Shown: piece after piece, positions 7,321 through 14,763 of the stretch
Position numbering within the stretch: position 1 is the stretch's first letter
Layout: each line of letters opens with the position of its first letter
NCBI GenBank assembly: GCA_020428025.1
Contig: JAGQNO010000005.1
Location: forward strand, 1-34,515
DNA length: 34,515 nucleotides
From: Candidatus Saccharimonadota bacterium
Lineage (GTDB): Bacteria; Patescibacteriota; Saccharimonadia; Saccharimonadales; UBA4665
Reading direction: 5' to 3'
Made by a program: the position numbers and the translations under genes
The notes under the pieces: model-generated
What the model was told of the DNA's origin: nothing
The model's database searches: none
What the model saw: only the letters and a program-made list of their open reading frames with translations

Positions 7321-8579
7321 TGGATTTAGAACTGATTCATATAGAAAAATTGGTGCCGGGCGGGCAGGGGCTTGGTACGTTGGCGTCTGGCCAAAAGGTG
7401 TTTGTCTGGAATGTGCTGCCGGGAGAAGAAGTCCGAGTGCGTCTTATTAAGAAAAAGCGTTCATATGCAGAGGCTATTGCGGAAGAAGTGCGGCATCCAT
7501 CGCCAGCCCGTATAGAACCGCGTGAACCAGAGGTGTACTTAGGGTCATCGCCCTGGCAAATGATGGATTTTGAGGCAGAAAATGCCTACAAAGCAGAACT
7601 GGCGCATGAGTCCATGCATCAGGAAAAAGTGCCGCTGCCGCATGACGTGCCAATAACCGCGGTAACAGTGGGACCAGAGTGGCACTACCGTAACAAAATG
7701 GAATACTCTTTTTGGGGCGATGATGATGGTCTGCACCTAGCGCTGCACCAACGCGGCTCCAAGGGCAAACAAATTGTAGACGGCTCTGCCTTGGCTATGC
7801 CCGCCATAGACGCTGCCGCCCGCGCACTTGTGCAGCAACTACAGGGCATACGTGCCGGGGATTTAAAAACGCTTATGTTGCGCTGCTCCGCCGATGGTCA
7901 GGTAGTCGCCGCCTTGTTTATTAAGGTGCACGAGGCGCCAGCACTAACACTGCCGCCAGAGCTGAAAGGCTTGCGGATTTACCATTCAAATCCCAAGAGC
8001 CCAGCCAGTGTGCCCACAGAACTGTTGCAAGAACTAGGCAACTGTGAACTAGTAGACACACTTCTTGGTCAGCCATTTACTTACGATGTAGACAGCTTCT
8101 GGCAAGTTAATTTGCCGATTTTTGAACGCGCCCTTACAGATATAAAAGAGCATTTAGCTGCCCCGCAGGTGATTGATTTATACGCCGGGGCGGGCAGCAT
8201 TGGCCTGAGCGTGGCCGGCCAGCAGACTACTTTGATAGAACTAGACACCGCCACTGCGCGCATGGCCGGTTTGAACGCCGCCGCAAGCCCACTGGATGCA
8301 GAAGTAGTGCAAACCAGCGCAGAGGCCGCGCTGGAGCACATTTTGCCAGATGTGCCGCTGACGTTGGATCCGCCGCGCGCTGGACTGCACCCTAAAGTCA
8401 CGGCTCGCATTTTAGAGGTGCGGCCGCCGCGTATCGTCTATCTAAGCTGCAATCCGTCTACCCAGGCGCGGGACCTAAAGCTGCTGACAGATGGCGGCTA
8501 CAAAATCACGCATTTTCAGGTGTATAACTTCTTTCCGCGCACGCCGCATATTGAATCACTTGCTATACTAGAACGGTAA
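7320..8579 (+). CDS. RNA (uracil-C5) methyltransferase, RlmD/TrmA family
   Basis: 419 residues from the ATG at 7320, which overlaps the HAD stop (TAATG). An N-terminal TRAM domain (about residues 1-60, LVPGGQGLGTLASGQKVFVW) precedes the methyltransferase domain. Motif I is VIDLYAGAGSIGLSVA, the catalytic region is TLDPPRAGLHP, the nucleophile Cys is in SCNPSTQARDL, and the terminal motif is FFPRTPHIESLAIL. It transfers methyl from SAM to uracil C5 of rRNA or tRNA. The four cysteines that bind a 4Fe-4S cluster in RlmD are missing (YLGSSPWQMMDFEAENAY stands there). The exact target uridine is not predictable. Confidence 0.9.
   Translation: MDLELIHIEKLVPGGQGLGTLASGQKVFVWNVLPGEEVRVRLIKKKRSYAEAIAEEVRHPSPARIEPREPEVYLGSSPWQMMDFEAENAYKAELAHESMHQEKVPLPHDVPITAVTVGPEWHYRNKMEYSFWGDDDGLHLALHQRGSKGKQIVDGSALAMPAIDAAARALVQQLQGIRAGDLKTLMLRCSADGQVVAALFIKVHEAPALTLPPELKGLRIYHSNPKSPASVPTELLQELGNCELVDTLLGQPFTYDVDSFWQVNLPIFERALTDIKEHLAAPQVIDLYAGAGSIGLSVAGQQTTLIELDTATARMAGLNAAASPLDAEVVQTSAEAALEHILPDVPLTLDPPRAGLHPKVTARILEVRPPRIVYLSCNPSTQARDLKLLTDGGYKITHFQVYNFFPRTPHIESLAILER
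8564..8569 (+). promoter_or_regulatory. -10 box for the 8579 gene, inside the upstream coding region
   Basis: TATACT preceded by TGC ends 9 nt before the ATG at 8579 and lies within the last codons of the methyltransferase gene. The nuclease gene may thus have both a leaderless transcript and coupled translation through TAATG. Confidence 0.5.
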
Positions 8580-9361
8580 TGAGTTACTGGAGGGAACGTT
8601 CGCAGCCGTATCGGCCCGGCCAGACCGCACCGTTTAAGGTGAGCCGGTCTAAAATTGAGTTGTTTATGCAGTGCCCGCGCTGTTTCTGGCTGGATGTGCG
8701 GCTTAAAATTACGCGGCCCTCTACGCCGCCGTTTAACATCAACAAAGCTATAGACGAGCTGTTTAAAAAAGAATTTGATAGGTACAGACGTGCCGGCCAA
8801 GCGCACCCGCTCATGGAGGAGTTTAAGGTGCAGGCCGTGCCGTTCCAGCACGCCCAAATTGACACCTGGCGGGAAACATTTACAGGGGTGGTGGCGCTCC
8901 ATAAACCAACTAATTTGCACGTGTTTGGTGCGGTGGACGATTTGTGGGTTAACCCCAAGGGGCAGGTAATTGTGGTGGATTACAAGGCCACCGCCAAAGA
9001 CCGCGACGTTTCCATAGACTCAGACTGGCAAATCAGCTACAAGCGCCAAATGGAGGTCTACCAATGGCTGCTGCGCCAAAACGACCTAGACGTTTCCGCC
9101 ACCGGCTACTTTGTCTACACCAACGGCCGCATGGACCTGGACAGCTTTGGCGACCGCCTAGAATTTCGCACTAAAATCATCCCGTACAAAGGTTCTGACG
9201 ATTGGGTGGAGCCGACGCTGGAGCGCATGAAAGCTTGCATGGATTCAGATACGATGCCGCCCGTGGGCGATGATATCATGGGCGGGCCGTGCAGCTACTG
9301 TAGCTATGCGCGGGCGCGGACTGAGCTGACGCTCGCGGCGGTTAAAAATACCAAGAAATAG
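8579..9361 (+). CDS. PD-(D/E)XK nuclease-like protein with CxxC...CxxC (Cas4/RecB-like)
   Basis: 260 residues. The core has GAVDDLWVN (D120), VIVVDYKAT (D134, K136) and a Q-x3-Y helix RQMEVYQWLL (Q157, Y161), the RecB/Cas4 nuclease pattern. Two cysteine pairs flank the core: C32 and C35 in MQCPRCFWLDV, and C238 and C241 near the end (GGPCSYCSYARAR). Cas4 and AddB place cysteines on both sides of the nuclease core to hold an Fe-S cluster, so a cluster or zinc site is likely here. No cas genes or helicase are nearby, so it is probably a stand-alone DNA-repair-type nuclease. The ATG overlaps the upstream stop. Confidence 0.82.
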   Translation: MSYWRERSQPYRPGQTAPFKVSRSKIELFMQCPRCFWLDVRLKITRPSTPPFNINKAIDELFKKEFDRYRRAGQAHPLMEEFKVQAVPFQHAQIDTWRETFTGVVALHKPTNLHVFGAVDDLWVNPKGQVIVVDYKATAKDRDVSIDSDWQISYKRQMEVYQWLLRQNDLDVSATGYFVYTNGRMDLDSFGDRLEFRTKIIPYKGSDDWVEPTLERMKACMDSDTMPPVGDDIMGGPCSYCSYARARTELTLAAVKNTKK

Positions 9362-9409
9362 GATTTGAAATACTAAAGGTCAAATTATTAACTTTGAGAG
9401 GATTATCAT

Positions 9410-9772
9410 ATGCCAGGTTTGCCGACTGAGGTTTTAGAAGGTCTTGATGAAGTGTATGGCCCGATTGTCATAGACTTTACAATTACGCAGGTCCCAGAAG
9501 GCGGGGCACCAGAAGAGATAAGGCGTGAATGGGTTGGATTATCTTTGCCGGTACGTGAGCAAAATGCATTAGGGCTTGGACCAAGATATTTTGATCTGCT
9601 AACTGGTCAGATGAGAGACAACCCCAGTTCGGTTGGTATTTCAGGCATAGAGGCGGTTGATGCGCTCTACCGAGCAGGAAAAATTGAAGCATCAAACTTT
9701 TGGTATCCATATCATTTAGGGCTATTTACCTTTAGAGCCTATGAAGGTAGATTTGATCACTTGCGCGACTAA
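9410..9772 (+). CDS. Hypothetical protein
   Basis: 120 residues, not recognised. Soluble, acidic, without signal peptide or membrane segment; rich in aromatic residues near the end (NFWYPYHLGLFTFRAYEG). A GAGAGGAT ribosome-binding site lies 7 nt before the ATG, unlike the leaderless genes. More AT-rich than its neighbours. Its stop codon overlaps the stop of the convergent AbrB-type gene by 2 nt. Confidence 0.75.
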   Translation: MPGLPTEVLEGLDEVYGPIVIDFTITQVPEGGAPEEIRREWVGLSLPVREQNALGLGPRYFDLLTGQMRDNPSSVGISGIEAVDALYRAGKIEASNFWYPYHLGLFTFRAYEGRFDHLRD

Positions 9773-9948
9773 CTTGATAGATCGACAGGAGCAATAATCA
9801 GTTTCCGCATCACAGCATCCTCAAAAATCCTGATAGTTTCACCATTTTGTACCCCCCATTTTTTGCGAATTGCAATTGGCAGGGTAATGCGGCCTCGGCT
9901 ATCAATATTGACAACAAAATCTATACTATAAATTATAGTCCTAGACAC
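9769..9948 (-). CDS. AbrB/MazE-type SpoVT-AbrB domain regulator
   Basis: 59 residues on the minus strand, from GTG 9948 to TAG 9769. An in-frame TAG three codons upstream leaves GTG as the only standard start. The core NIDSRGRITLPIAIRKKWGV, followed by NGETIRIFED and KLIIAPVD, is a clear swapped-hairpin SpoVT-AbrB DNA-binding domain (compare the usual VDSKGRITIPKEIRKKLG). Such proteins are dimeric transcription factors or antitoxins; no toxin gene is adjacent. It is divergent from an ABC transporter operon, with only 14 nt between the two start codons, so it likely controls that operon and itself. It converges with the gene ending at 9772. Confidence 0.8.
   Translation of the reverse strand: MSRTIIYSIDFVVNIDSRGRITLPIAIRKKWGVQNGETIRIFEDAVMRKLIIAPVDLSS
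9925..9939. promoter_or_regulatory. Perfect odd palindrome, candidate AbrB-type operator
   Basis: ACTATAAATTATAGT is a 15-nt palindrome around a central A. It covers the expected -35 region of the ABC transporter promoter (-10 at 9951) and lies in codons 4-8 of the divergent regulator gene. Its role as an operator is inferred from position and symmetry. Confidence 0.4.
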
Positions 9949-9950
9949 GG

Positions 9951-9956
9951 TACACT
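9951..9956 (+). promoter_or_regulatory. -10 box of the ABC transporter operon (leaderless type)
   Basis: TACACT ends 6 nt before the ATG at 9963. No canonical -35 is present; a palindrome occupies that place. Confidence 0.5.
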
Positions 9957-9962
9957 AGAAGC

Positions 9963-10637
9963 ATGATTGAGCTCAAAGGAGTAACCAAAACCTACGGAAA
10001 GGGTGGCAACACTTTTACCGCGCTAGACAATATTAATCTAACTATTCCGGACGCCGCCGTGGTGGCGGTGGTGGGCAAGTCCGGCAGCGGCAAGTCCACG
10101 CTGATGCATATTATGAGCGGGCTAGATCGGCCGTCGGAGGGGAGCGTTACGGTTAGCGGCCGCAACCTGCACGACCTCAAGAAAAAAGAGCTGGACCAAT
10201 TCCGCGCGCGTGAAATTAGCTTTATTTTTCAGAGCTTTTTTGTGCAGGGCGGAGACAGCTGCTACGACAATGTCAGCCTGCCGCTAGAAATTGCCGGCGT
10301 CCCGCGCAGTAAGCGTCAGCAAAGGGTAGAAAAAGCCCTAGAAAGTGTGGAGTTAACAGATAAGACCCGCCAAAAAGCCAAGAACCTCAGTGGTGGCCAA
10401 AAGCAGCGTCTGGCTATTGCCCGCGCCATCGCCGGGCAGCCGCGGATTTTGTTTGCCGATGAGCCTACCGGTAACCTAGACAGTGCCACTGGCGCCGTGG
10501 TAGAGAAGCTGCTATTTGACTATGCGCGCGCCAACAAAGCCACGCTGGTAGTCGTAACGCACGACCAAGATTTGGCTGCAAAATGCGATATCCAAATCCA
10601 CGTTAAAGATGGCCGCATAACAGAGGTAAAACAATGA
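9963..10637 (+). CDS. ABC transporter ATPase, MacB/LolD type
   Basis: 224 residues. Walker A is GKSGSGKS (residues 38-45), the Q-loop is in FIFQSFF, the signature is [14 protein letters not shown], Walker B is [13 protein letters not shown] and the H-loop is VVVTHDQD. It is the nucleotide-binding subunit for the FtsX-fold permease encoded next, with ATGA overlap. The type 7 ABC family (MacB, LolCDE, bacitracin exporters) acts by mechanotransmission rather than classical transport; in a monoderm-like cell it may export or extract lipids, peptides or drugs. It is divergent from an AbrB-type regulator, suggesting controlled expression. Confidence 0.92.
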   Translation: MIELKGVTKTYGKGGNTFTALDNINLTIPDAAVVAVVGKSGSGKSTLMHIMSGLDRPSEGSVTVSGRNLHDLKKKELDQFRAREISFIFQSFFVQGGDSCYDNVSLPLEIAGVPRSKRQQRVEKALESVELTDKTRQKAKNLSGGQKQRLAIARAIAGQPRILFADEPTGNLDSATGAVVEKLLFDYARANKATLVVVTHDQDLAAKCDIQIHVKDGRITEVKQ

Positions 10638-11995
10638 AACGATTAGACATTATCCGCCGCGCCGGCCGCAACTTAAAGCAGGCAAAAGTCCGCACACTCT
10701 TAACCGCGCTGGCTATTTCTGTGGGCGCGTTTACGCTGACGCTCAGCCTGGCTATTGGCGCCGGCACGCGTGAGTACTTTGCCAAGTTCTTAGAGACCAA
10801 CGTCAATCCGCAGTCGCTATTTGTGGTGGCAGACAAGAAGCTGGTCGGCTTTGAGGGCGGCAATACCGGACCCAAAGAATACGACCCCGGCGCGGCCAAC
10901 ATCAGCGGCAGCTCCTACAAAACATTGGGTCAGTCTGATTTGGATAAAATCGCCGCCAACAAAAACATTAGCAGCGTACAGCCCAACTACAACCTAGAGG
11001 CCACCTACTTTACCTACCAGGGAAACAGCAAAAAGTTTACTGGCCAGGTAGGTATGTATGACAAAACGATTCGCGGCGAAGCCGCGGCCGGTAGCCTGCC
11101 AAAACTTGGCACAATGATTGGCGCGGATGACATCGTGGTGCCAGAATCGTACCTAAAAGCGCTGGGCATAAAAAACGCCAAAGACGCCATTGGCAAGACC
11201 ATTACCGTGCACGTTGTGCAGCAAGCCCAGACCAAAACAACAGAGGAGCTACAGGCTCTGTACGCCCAGGGCGGGCTAGATGCCTTAACTGCCGCCACCC
11301 AGGGAAAAAGCCAGGATGTGTCGTTTAAAATCAGCGCCGTGGCCGCCAAACCAGCCACTGCATTAAGCGATAATGTGCAGCTCAATATCTCTGATACTCG
11401 CGCCCAAGAATTAGCCGACTTTACCACACAAGGCACCTCGCAGCACAAACGCTACATTGCCGCCATTGCCATGGTTAAAGATGGCGTTAAGCCAGAGACC
11501 GTCAAGGCAGAGCTAGAAAAAACCGGCCTAACCGTTAAGACGGCGCGCGACCTGCAGGGCATCTTGTTTACAGTGGTCAACGTGGTGCAGGGCATTGTGG
11601 CCGGCTTTGGCATTTTGGCCCTGCTGGCCAGCATTTTTGGCATTATTAACACGCAGTACATCTCTGTCCTGGAGCGCACCGGCCAGATTGGCCTTATGAA
11701 GGCGCTGGGCATGAGCAACCGTGCTATAGGCCGATTGTTCCGCTACGAAGCCGCCTGGATTGGTTTCTTGGGCGCCATTTTGGGCGCTTTAGGCGGCATT
11801 GGTCTGGGCACTTTGCTCAACCCCTGGATTAGCCGCAAAATGAGCCTTGGTGCGGGCAGCCATCTGTTAATTTTCCAGCCGCTGCCAATTTGCTTGCTAA
11901 TTTTGGCACTTGTTTTGGTGGCGATTGTGGCCGGCTGGTTCCCATCGCGCAAGGCAGCGCGGCTGGATCCGATTGAGGCGCTGCGGACGGAATAG
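10634..11995 (+). CDS. ABC transporter permease, MacB/FtsX fold
   Basis: 453 residues. A membrane segment at about residues 18-40 is followed by a large extracytoplasmic MacB-type periplasmic-core domain (about 45-310), then three membrane segments near 315-340, 365-395 and 410-435. The conserved ERTGQIGLMKALGMSNRAI lies after the second membrane segment, and the end has PSRKAARLDPIEALRTE, the classic C-terminal MacB motif. It pairs with the ATPase just upstream (ATGA overlap). The lineage often carries several such pairs; the transported or sensed substrate is unknown. Confidence 0.92.
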   Translation: MKRLDIIRRAGRNLKQAKVRTLLTALAISVGAFTLTLSLAIGAGTREYFAKFLETNVNPQSLFVVADKKLVGFEGGNTGPKEYDPGAANISGSSYKTLGQSDLDKIAANKNISSVQPNYNLEATYFTYQGNSKKFTGQVGMYDKTIRGEAAAGSLPKLGTMIGADDIVVPESYLKALGIKNAKDAIGKTITVHVVQQAQTKTTEELQALYAQGGLDALTAATQGKSQDVSFKISAVAAKPATALSDNVQLNISDTRAQELADFTTQGTSQHKRYIAAIAMVKDGVKPETVKAELEKTGLTVKTARDLQGILFTVVNVVQGIVAGFGILALLASIFGIINTQYISVLERTGQIGLMKALGMSNRAIGRLFRYEAAWIGFLGAILGALGGIGLGTLLNPWISRKMSLGAGSHLLIFQPLPICLLILALVLVAIVAGWFPSRKAARLDPIEALRTE

Positions 11996-12021
11996 CTCCA
12001 TTGGCGGCACTTGTTGTGATT

Positions 12022-12063
12022 CACTCTACCTTCCAGTGTAAAACGCGTACAAAAGGTAGAGTG
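12022..12063. repeat. 11-bp perfect inverted repeat before serS
   Basis: CACTCTACCTT (12022-12032) and AAGGTAGAGTG (12053-12063) can pair around a 20-nt loop. A second CTACC at 12065-12069 can compete for the same GGTAG. It has no U-tract, so it is not a standard terminator. It lies between the permease stop and the serS -10 box. Confidence 0.55.
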
Positions 12064-12079
12064 GCTACCCTGTCGGTGA

Positions 12080-12085
12080 TAGAAT
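12080..12085 (+). promoter_or_regulatory. -10 box of serS (leaderless type)
   Basis: TAGAAT ends 6 nt before the serS ATG, with no ribosome-binding site between. Confidence 0.55.
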
Positions 12086-12091
12086 AGAGCT

Positions 12092-13384
12092 ATGCTAGAC
12101 ATCCAACTCATCCGCGATGACCCGGAAGGGGTCAAAACCAAGGCTCTGCAAAAGGGCTACGACATAGATATTACCAAGCTGGTCCAGCTGGACGAGCAGC
12201 GCCGCCAACAGTTATCAGACATAGAAAAACTGCGCGCCGAGCGCAATGAGCTGACGGCCGCTACCAAGGGTCAAAAACCGTCAGAAGAGCAAATTGCGCG
12301 CGGCAAAGACCTGCGTAATCAGGTGCAACAGCTAGAAGAAGCACTGGCTCAAACAGACCAAGACTATTGGCCGCTGCTCAAGTCCGTGCCGAATATGCCG
12401 CTGCCGGAAGTGCCAGTTGGCGCAACAGAAGAAGAAAATGTGGTGGCCAGAACTTGGGGCCAAAAGCCGGAGCTTACAAATCCCAAAAACCACTGGGAAA
12501 TTGCGGAAGCTAAGGGCTGGCTAGACAAAGAGCGGGCCGCTAAAATTGCCGGGAATCGATTTGTTTACCTTAAGGGCGACCTGGTGCTGCTAGAATTTGC
12601 GCTGTGGCAGTACGGCCTAAACGTGCTGACCAACCCGGATACGCTCCAAAAAATTATTCAAGAAAATGGTCTACAAGTTCCCAACAAGCCATTTACGCCG
12701 GTGCTGCCACCTGCAGTGGCTAGAACAGAGGTGTTTGAGGCTACGGGTCGGCTCAACAAGCTGGAACAAACCTACAAATTAGAGGACGAGGATTTGTGGC
12801 TCAACGCCAGCGCAGAGCACACACTGAGCCCCATGTACCTCAATGAGATTTTAGAAGAAAAAGACCTGCCAATCCGCCTGGTGGGCTACACCACCGCGTT
12901 TAGGCGCGAAGCCGGCACCTACGGCAAAGACACGGAGGGCTTTTTACGCCTGCACCAGTTTAACAAGCTTGAAATGGAGTCGTTTACCACCGCAGACACC
13001 AGCTTGCAGGAGCACCTATTCATGGTTGCAATCCAAGAATATTTAATGCAGCAGCTGGGCCTACACCACCAGGTCATAGAGAAGTGCACGGCCGATATCG
13101 GTCGACCCAACGCCAAGGGCGTAGACATAAACGTGTGGCTGCCAGGGCAAGGGCAGTACCGCGAAACGCACACCGCGGATTATATAACCGATTTCCAGAC
13201 GCGCCCCATGAAAACGCGCGTTCGCCGCTTGAATGGTCAAGTAGAATTGGCGCACACCAACGACGCCACTGCATTTTCTGAGCGGCCGCTCATCGCTATT
13301 ATAGAAAACTTCCAAACACCGCAGGGCGATGTTATCGTGCCAGAGGTACTGCGGCCATTTATGGGTGGGCGCGAGAAGATTTAA
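12092..13384 (+). CDS. serS: Seryl-tRNA synthetase
   Basis: 430 residues, the normal bacterial length. The N-terminal long coiled-coil arm (about residues 28-105) binds the long variable arm of tRNA-Ser. The class II core follows: TSE-like segment LNASAEHTLSPMYLNE, motif 2 TTAFRREAGTYGKDTEGFLRLHQFNKLEME, and motif 3 region RPLIAIIENFQTPQGDVIVPEVLRPFMGG. It charges tRNA-Ser (and tRNA-Sec where present). The promoter is leaderless type. A 55-residue ORF follows after 2 nt and is probably co-transcribed. Confidence 0.96.
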   Translation: MLDIQLIRDDPEGVKTKALQKGYDIDITKLVQLDEQRRQQLSDIEKLRAERNELTAATKGQKPSEEQIARGKDLRNQVQQLEEALAQTDQDYWPLLKSVPNMPLPEVPVGATEEENVVARTWGQKPELTNPKNHWEIAEAKGWLDKERAAKIAGNRFVYLKGDLVLLEFALWQYGLNVLTNPDTLQKIIQENGLQVPNKPFTPVLPPAVARTEVFEATGRLNKLEQTYKLEDEDLWLNASAEHTLSPMYLNEILEEKDLPIRLVGYTTAFRREAGTYGKDTEGFLRLHQFNKLEMESFTTADTSLQEHLFMVAIQEYLMQQLGLHHQVIEKCTADIGRPNAKGVDINVWLPGQGQYRETHTADYITDFQTRPMKTRVRRLNGQVELAHTNDATAFSERPLIAIIENFQTPQGDVIVPEVLRPFMGGREKI

Positions 13385-13386
13385 GC

Positions 13387-13554
13387 ATGAATTCAGAAGA
13401 CAAAAATAAAATTGATGAGATAAGAACCCGTGCTTGCGCGGATTTAGATAAGCCAAAAACGGACGAAGAAGGCAAACCGCGTTATATTGTCGGTGTCGCA
13501 TCGCTTGAAGACGCCGCTGAAAAGATGTGGAAACGCTACAGAATAAAAATTTAG
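13387..13554 (+). CDS. Small hypothetical protein following serS
   Basis: 55 residues from ATG 13387 to TAG 13554, too short for many gene finders. It is hydrophilic and highly charged (MNSEDKNKIDEIRTRACADL, then EDAAEKMWKRYRIKI). No known domain is recognised. The start lies 2 nt after the serS stop, which favours coupled translation. Codon use and the close spacing suggest a real gene, but no family supports it. Confidence 0.55.
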   Translation: MNSEDKNKIDEIRTRACADLDKPKTDEEGKPRYIVGVASLEDAAEKMWKRYRIKI

Positions 13555-13560
13555 AAGGCG

Positions 13561-13566
13561 TATAAT
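13561..13566 (+). promoter_or_regulatory. -10 box of hpf
   Basis: Perfect TATAAT, 32 nt before the hpf ATG. The short leader holds a small AGAAG-TAG-CTTCT hairpin and then an AGGAGGG ribosome-binding site, so this transcript is not leaderless. Confidence 0.6.
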
Positions 13567-13598
13567 TAGAAGTAGCTTCTTAAAACAGGAGGGTCACT

Positions 13599-13967
13599 AT
13601 GATTCAAAAAACCGAGATCAAGGGCGTGCACCTGAAGGTGGACGATGACCTGCGCGCGTACGCGCTCAAAAAGTTGGGCGGCCTAGACAAATTTATCACC
13701 AAGCATGCGCGGGCGGCGGCCTTTCTAGAGGTGAGCTTTGAAGAGCCCAAGCCCAAAAAAGGCGAGCAAGAGCACATCTGCCACGCCAAACTGCAGCTCC
13801 CAGGCGACATTTTAGTTGTTAAAGAATCCGGCCCCAACCTGCTGGCCGCGGTGGACATTGTAGAGGCCAAATTCAAGATTTTACTCAAGAAGTACAAGGC
13901 AAAATATGAGCCGATGCGTTTGCACCGGCGGGTGTTGCGTCGTTTACGCCGTGGCCGGGAAGAATGA
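13599..13967 (+). CDS. hpf: Ribosome hibernation-promoting factor, short form
   Basis: 122 residues. HPF/YfiA-type beta-alpha-beta-beta-beta-alpha fold: TEIKGVHLKVDDDLRAYALK, then a helix LGGLDKFI and KLQLPGDILVVKESGPNLLAAVDIVEAK. The very basic tail (KYKAKYEP...RLHRRVLRRLRRGREE) resembles the YfiA side of the family and would contact 16S rRNA. It binds the 30S decoding region and idles ribosomes in stress or stationary phase. The long-form dimerisation domain is absent. A strong AGGAGG site precedes the ATG. The TGA stop overlaps the next start (ATGA). Confidence 0.92.
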   Translation: MIQKTEIKGVHLKVDDDLRAYALKKLGGLDKFITKHARAAAFLEVSFEEPKPKKGEQEHICHAKLQLPGDILVVKESGPNLLAAVDIVEAKFKILLKKYKAKYEPMRLHRRVLRRLRRGREE

Positions 13968-14512
13968 AGAACACTTCTAAAAAAGTCCTAACAATTCTGG
14001 TAGCATTGTCGTTACTTATATTCATCGGGTACCTCAGTAGAGGAATGATAAGAACAAATATACTGCCAGGGTATGCAACTTTACAACATAAAAAAATGAT
14101 CAACGAAGTAACTGATTCGCAGTTAAATGCTATCAATGATTCCTTGACCCCGATAAATACCGGCTTTAGTGAGGTGGTAGAAAACGGATGTGTACTAGAT
14201 ATTGCTGTAGACATCAGCACCTCCATATATTGCGTCAAGACTTTTAGGAGCATCCCAAAAGTCGTCACCTTTAAAAAAGACAATAACAACACCGGTGCTC
14301 CCAGCTCTTCACAAGTAGAACAGTCGGTCTCAAAAATGAAGCTAGCAGGCTGGAGCGGAGGGGTCGAAAAAGGATATCCGTCTATCATAAATTTTTATAA
14401 GAACGTTAAAGGATTTGAGTGTCACATCTCAATCGATTTTAGCGCACTAGGGAATGATTATAGCTGCAGTAAAGTCTATTATTTTTTTGGCGATCCATAT
14501 AAAAAATTATGA
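13964..14512 (+). CDS. Hypothetical membrane-anchored or secreted protein
   Basis: 182 residues, not recognised. A basic N-terminus and hydrophobic stretch (about residues 8-26, VLTILVALSLLIFIGYL) form a signal anchor or signal peptide; the rest would be extracytoplasmic. Four cysteines in two pairs (NGCVLDIAV / SIYCVKTF and GFECHIS / DYSCSKV) could form disulfides. The gene is clearly AT-richer than its neighbours and uses TGA as stop, which may mean recent acquisition. The start overlaps the hpf stop (ATGA), so it is translated with hpf. Confidence 0.7.
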   Translation: MKNTSKKVLTILVALSLLIFIGYLSRGMIRTNILPGYATLQHKKMINEVTDSQLNAINDSLTPINTGFSEVVENGCVLDIAVDISTSIYCVKTFRSIPKVVTFKKDNNNTGAPSSSQVEQSVSKMKLAGWSGGVEKGYPSIINFYKNVKGFECHISIDFSALGNDYSCSKVYYFFGDPYKKL

Positions 14513-14591
14513 CGGCTATAGAATTGATTGGTGTATTCTTGATGATTTGAAGGCCAAAAATCTGACTGACTAATTCGTGATATCCTAAGTC

Positions 14592-14747
14592 ATGAGTGAC
14601 GCAATAAAGAAGCTTTTCGACGATGAATATTTGGAGACAATGCTGGTGCTTAGAAAAGACTGGGATAAGCCAGAAGAGGATGCAGTTTGGGAGTTTTTGC
14701 AGGAATCGTCTAAAAAATCTGGCAAAACCCCCGTTAACCCGCTATAA
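14592..14747 (+). CDS. Small acidic hypothetical protein before secA
   Basis: 51 residues from ATG 14592 to TAA 14747. Acidic N-terminal half (DAIKKLFDDEYLETMLVLRK, DWDKPEEDAVWEFLQE) and a basic end. No known domain. There is no Shine-Dalgarno site; TATCCT at 14581-14586 could be a leaderless -10 box. The stop codon lies inside the -10 hexamer of secA. The 79 nt between 14512 and this ORF show nothing else. Confidence 0.5.
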   Translation: MSDAIKKLFDDEYLETMLVLRKDWDKPEEDAVWEFLQESSKKSGKTPVNPL

Positions 14748-14748
14748 T
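14743..14748 (+). promoter_or_regulatory. -10 box of secA
   Basis: Perfect TATAAT 61 nt before the secA ATG; it contains the TAA stop of the upstream 51-residue ORF. Confidence 0.6.
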
Positions 14749-14763
14749 ACCTAGGAAGAATTG

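Noticed and set aside
9769-9948. Toxin-antitoxin module with the AbrB-type protein as antitoxin
   Set aside because: Neither neighbour resembles MazF, VapC/PIN or another toxin; the adjacent 9410-9772 gene is convergent and has no toxin motif.
12000-12091. T-box riboswitch before serS
   Set aside because: The spacer is only 96 nt, has no T-box AGGGTGGNACCGCG sequence and no terminator/antiterminator with U-tract, and the serS -10 box lies after the repeat.
13061-13501. 146-residue minus-strand ORF within serS
   Set aside because: It is antisense to a conserved part of serS and has the composition of a shadow frame.
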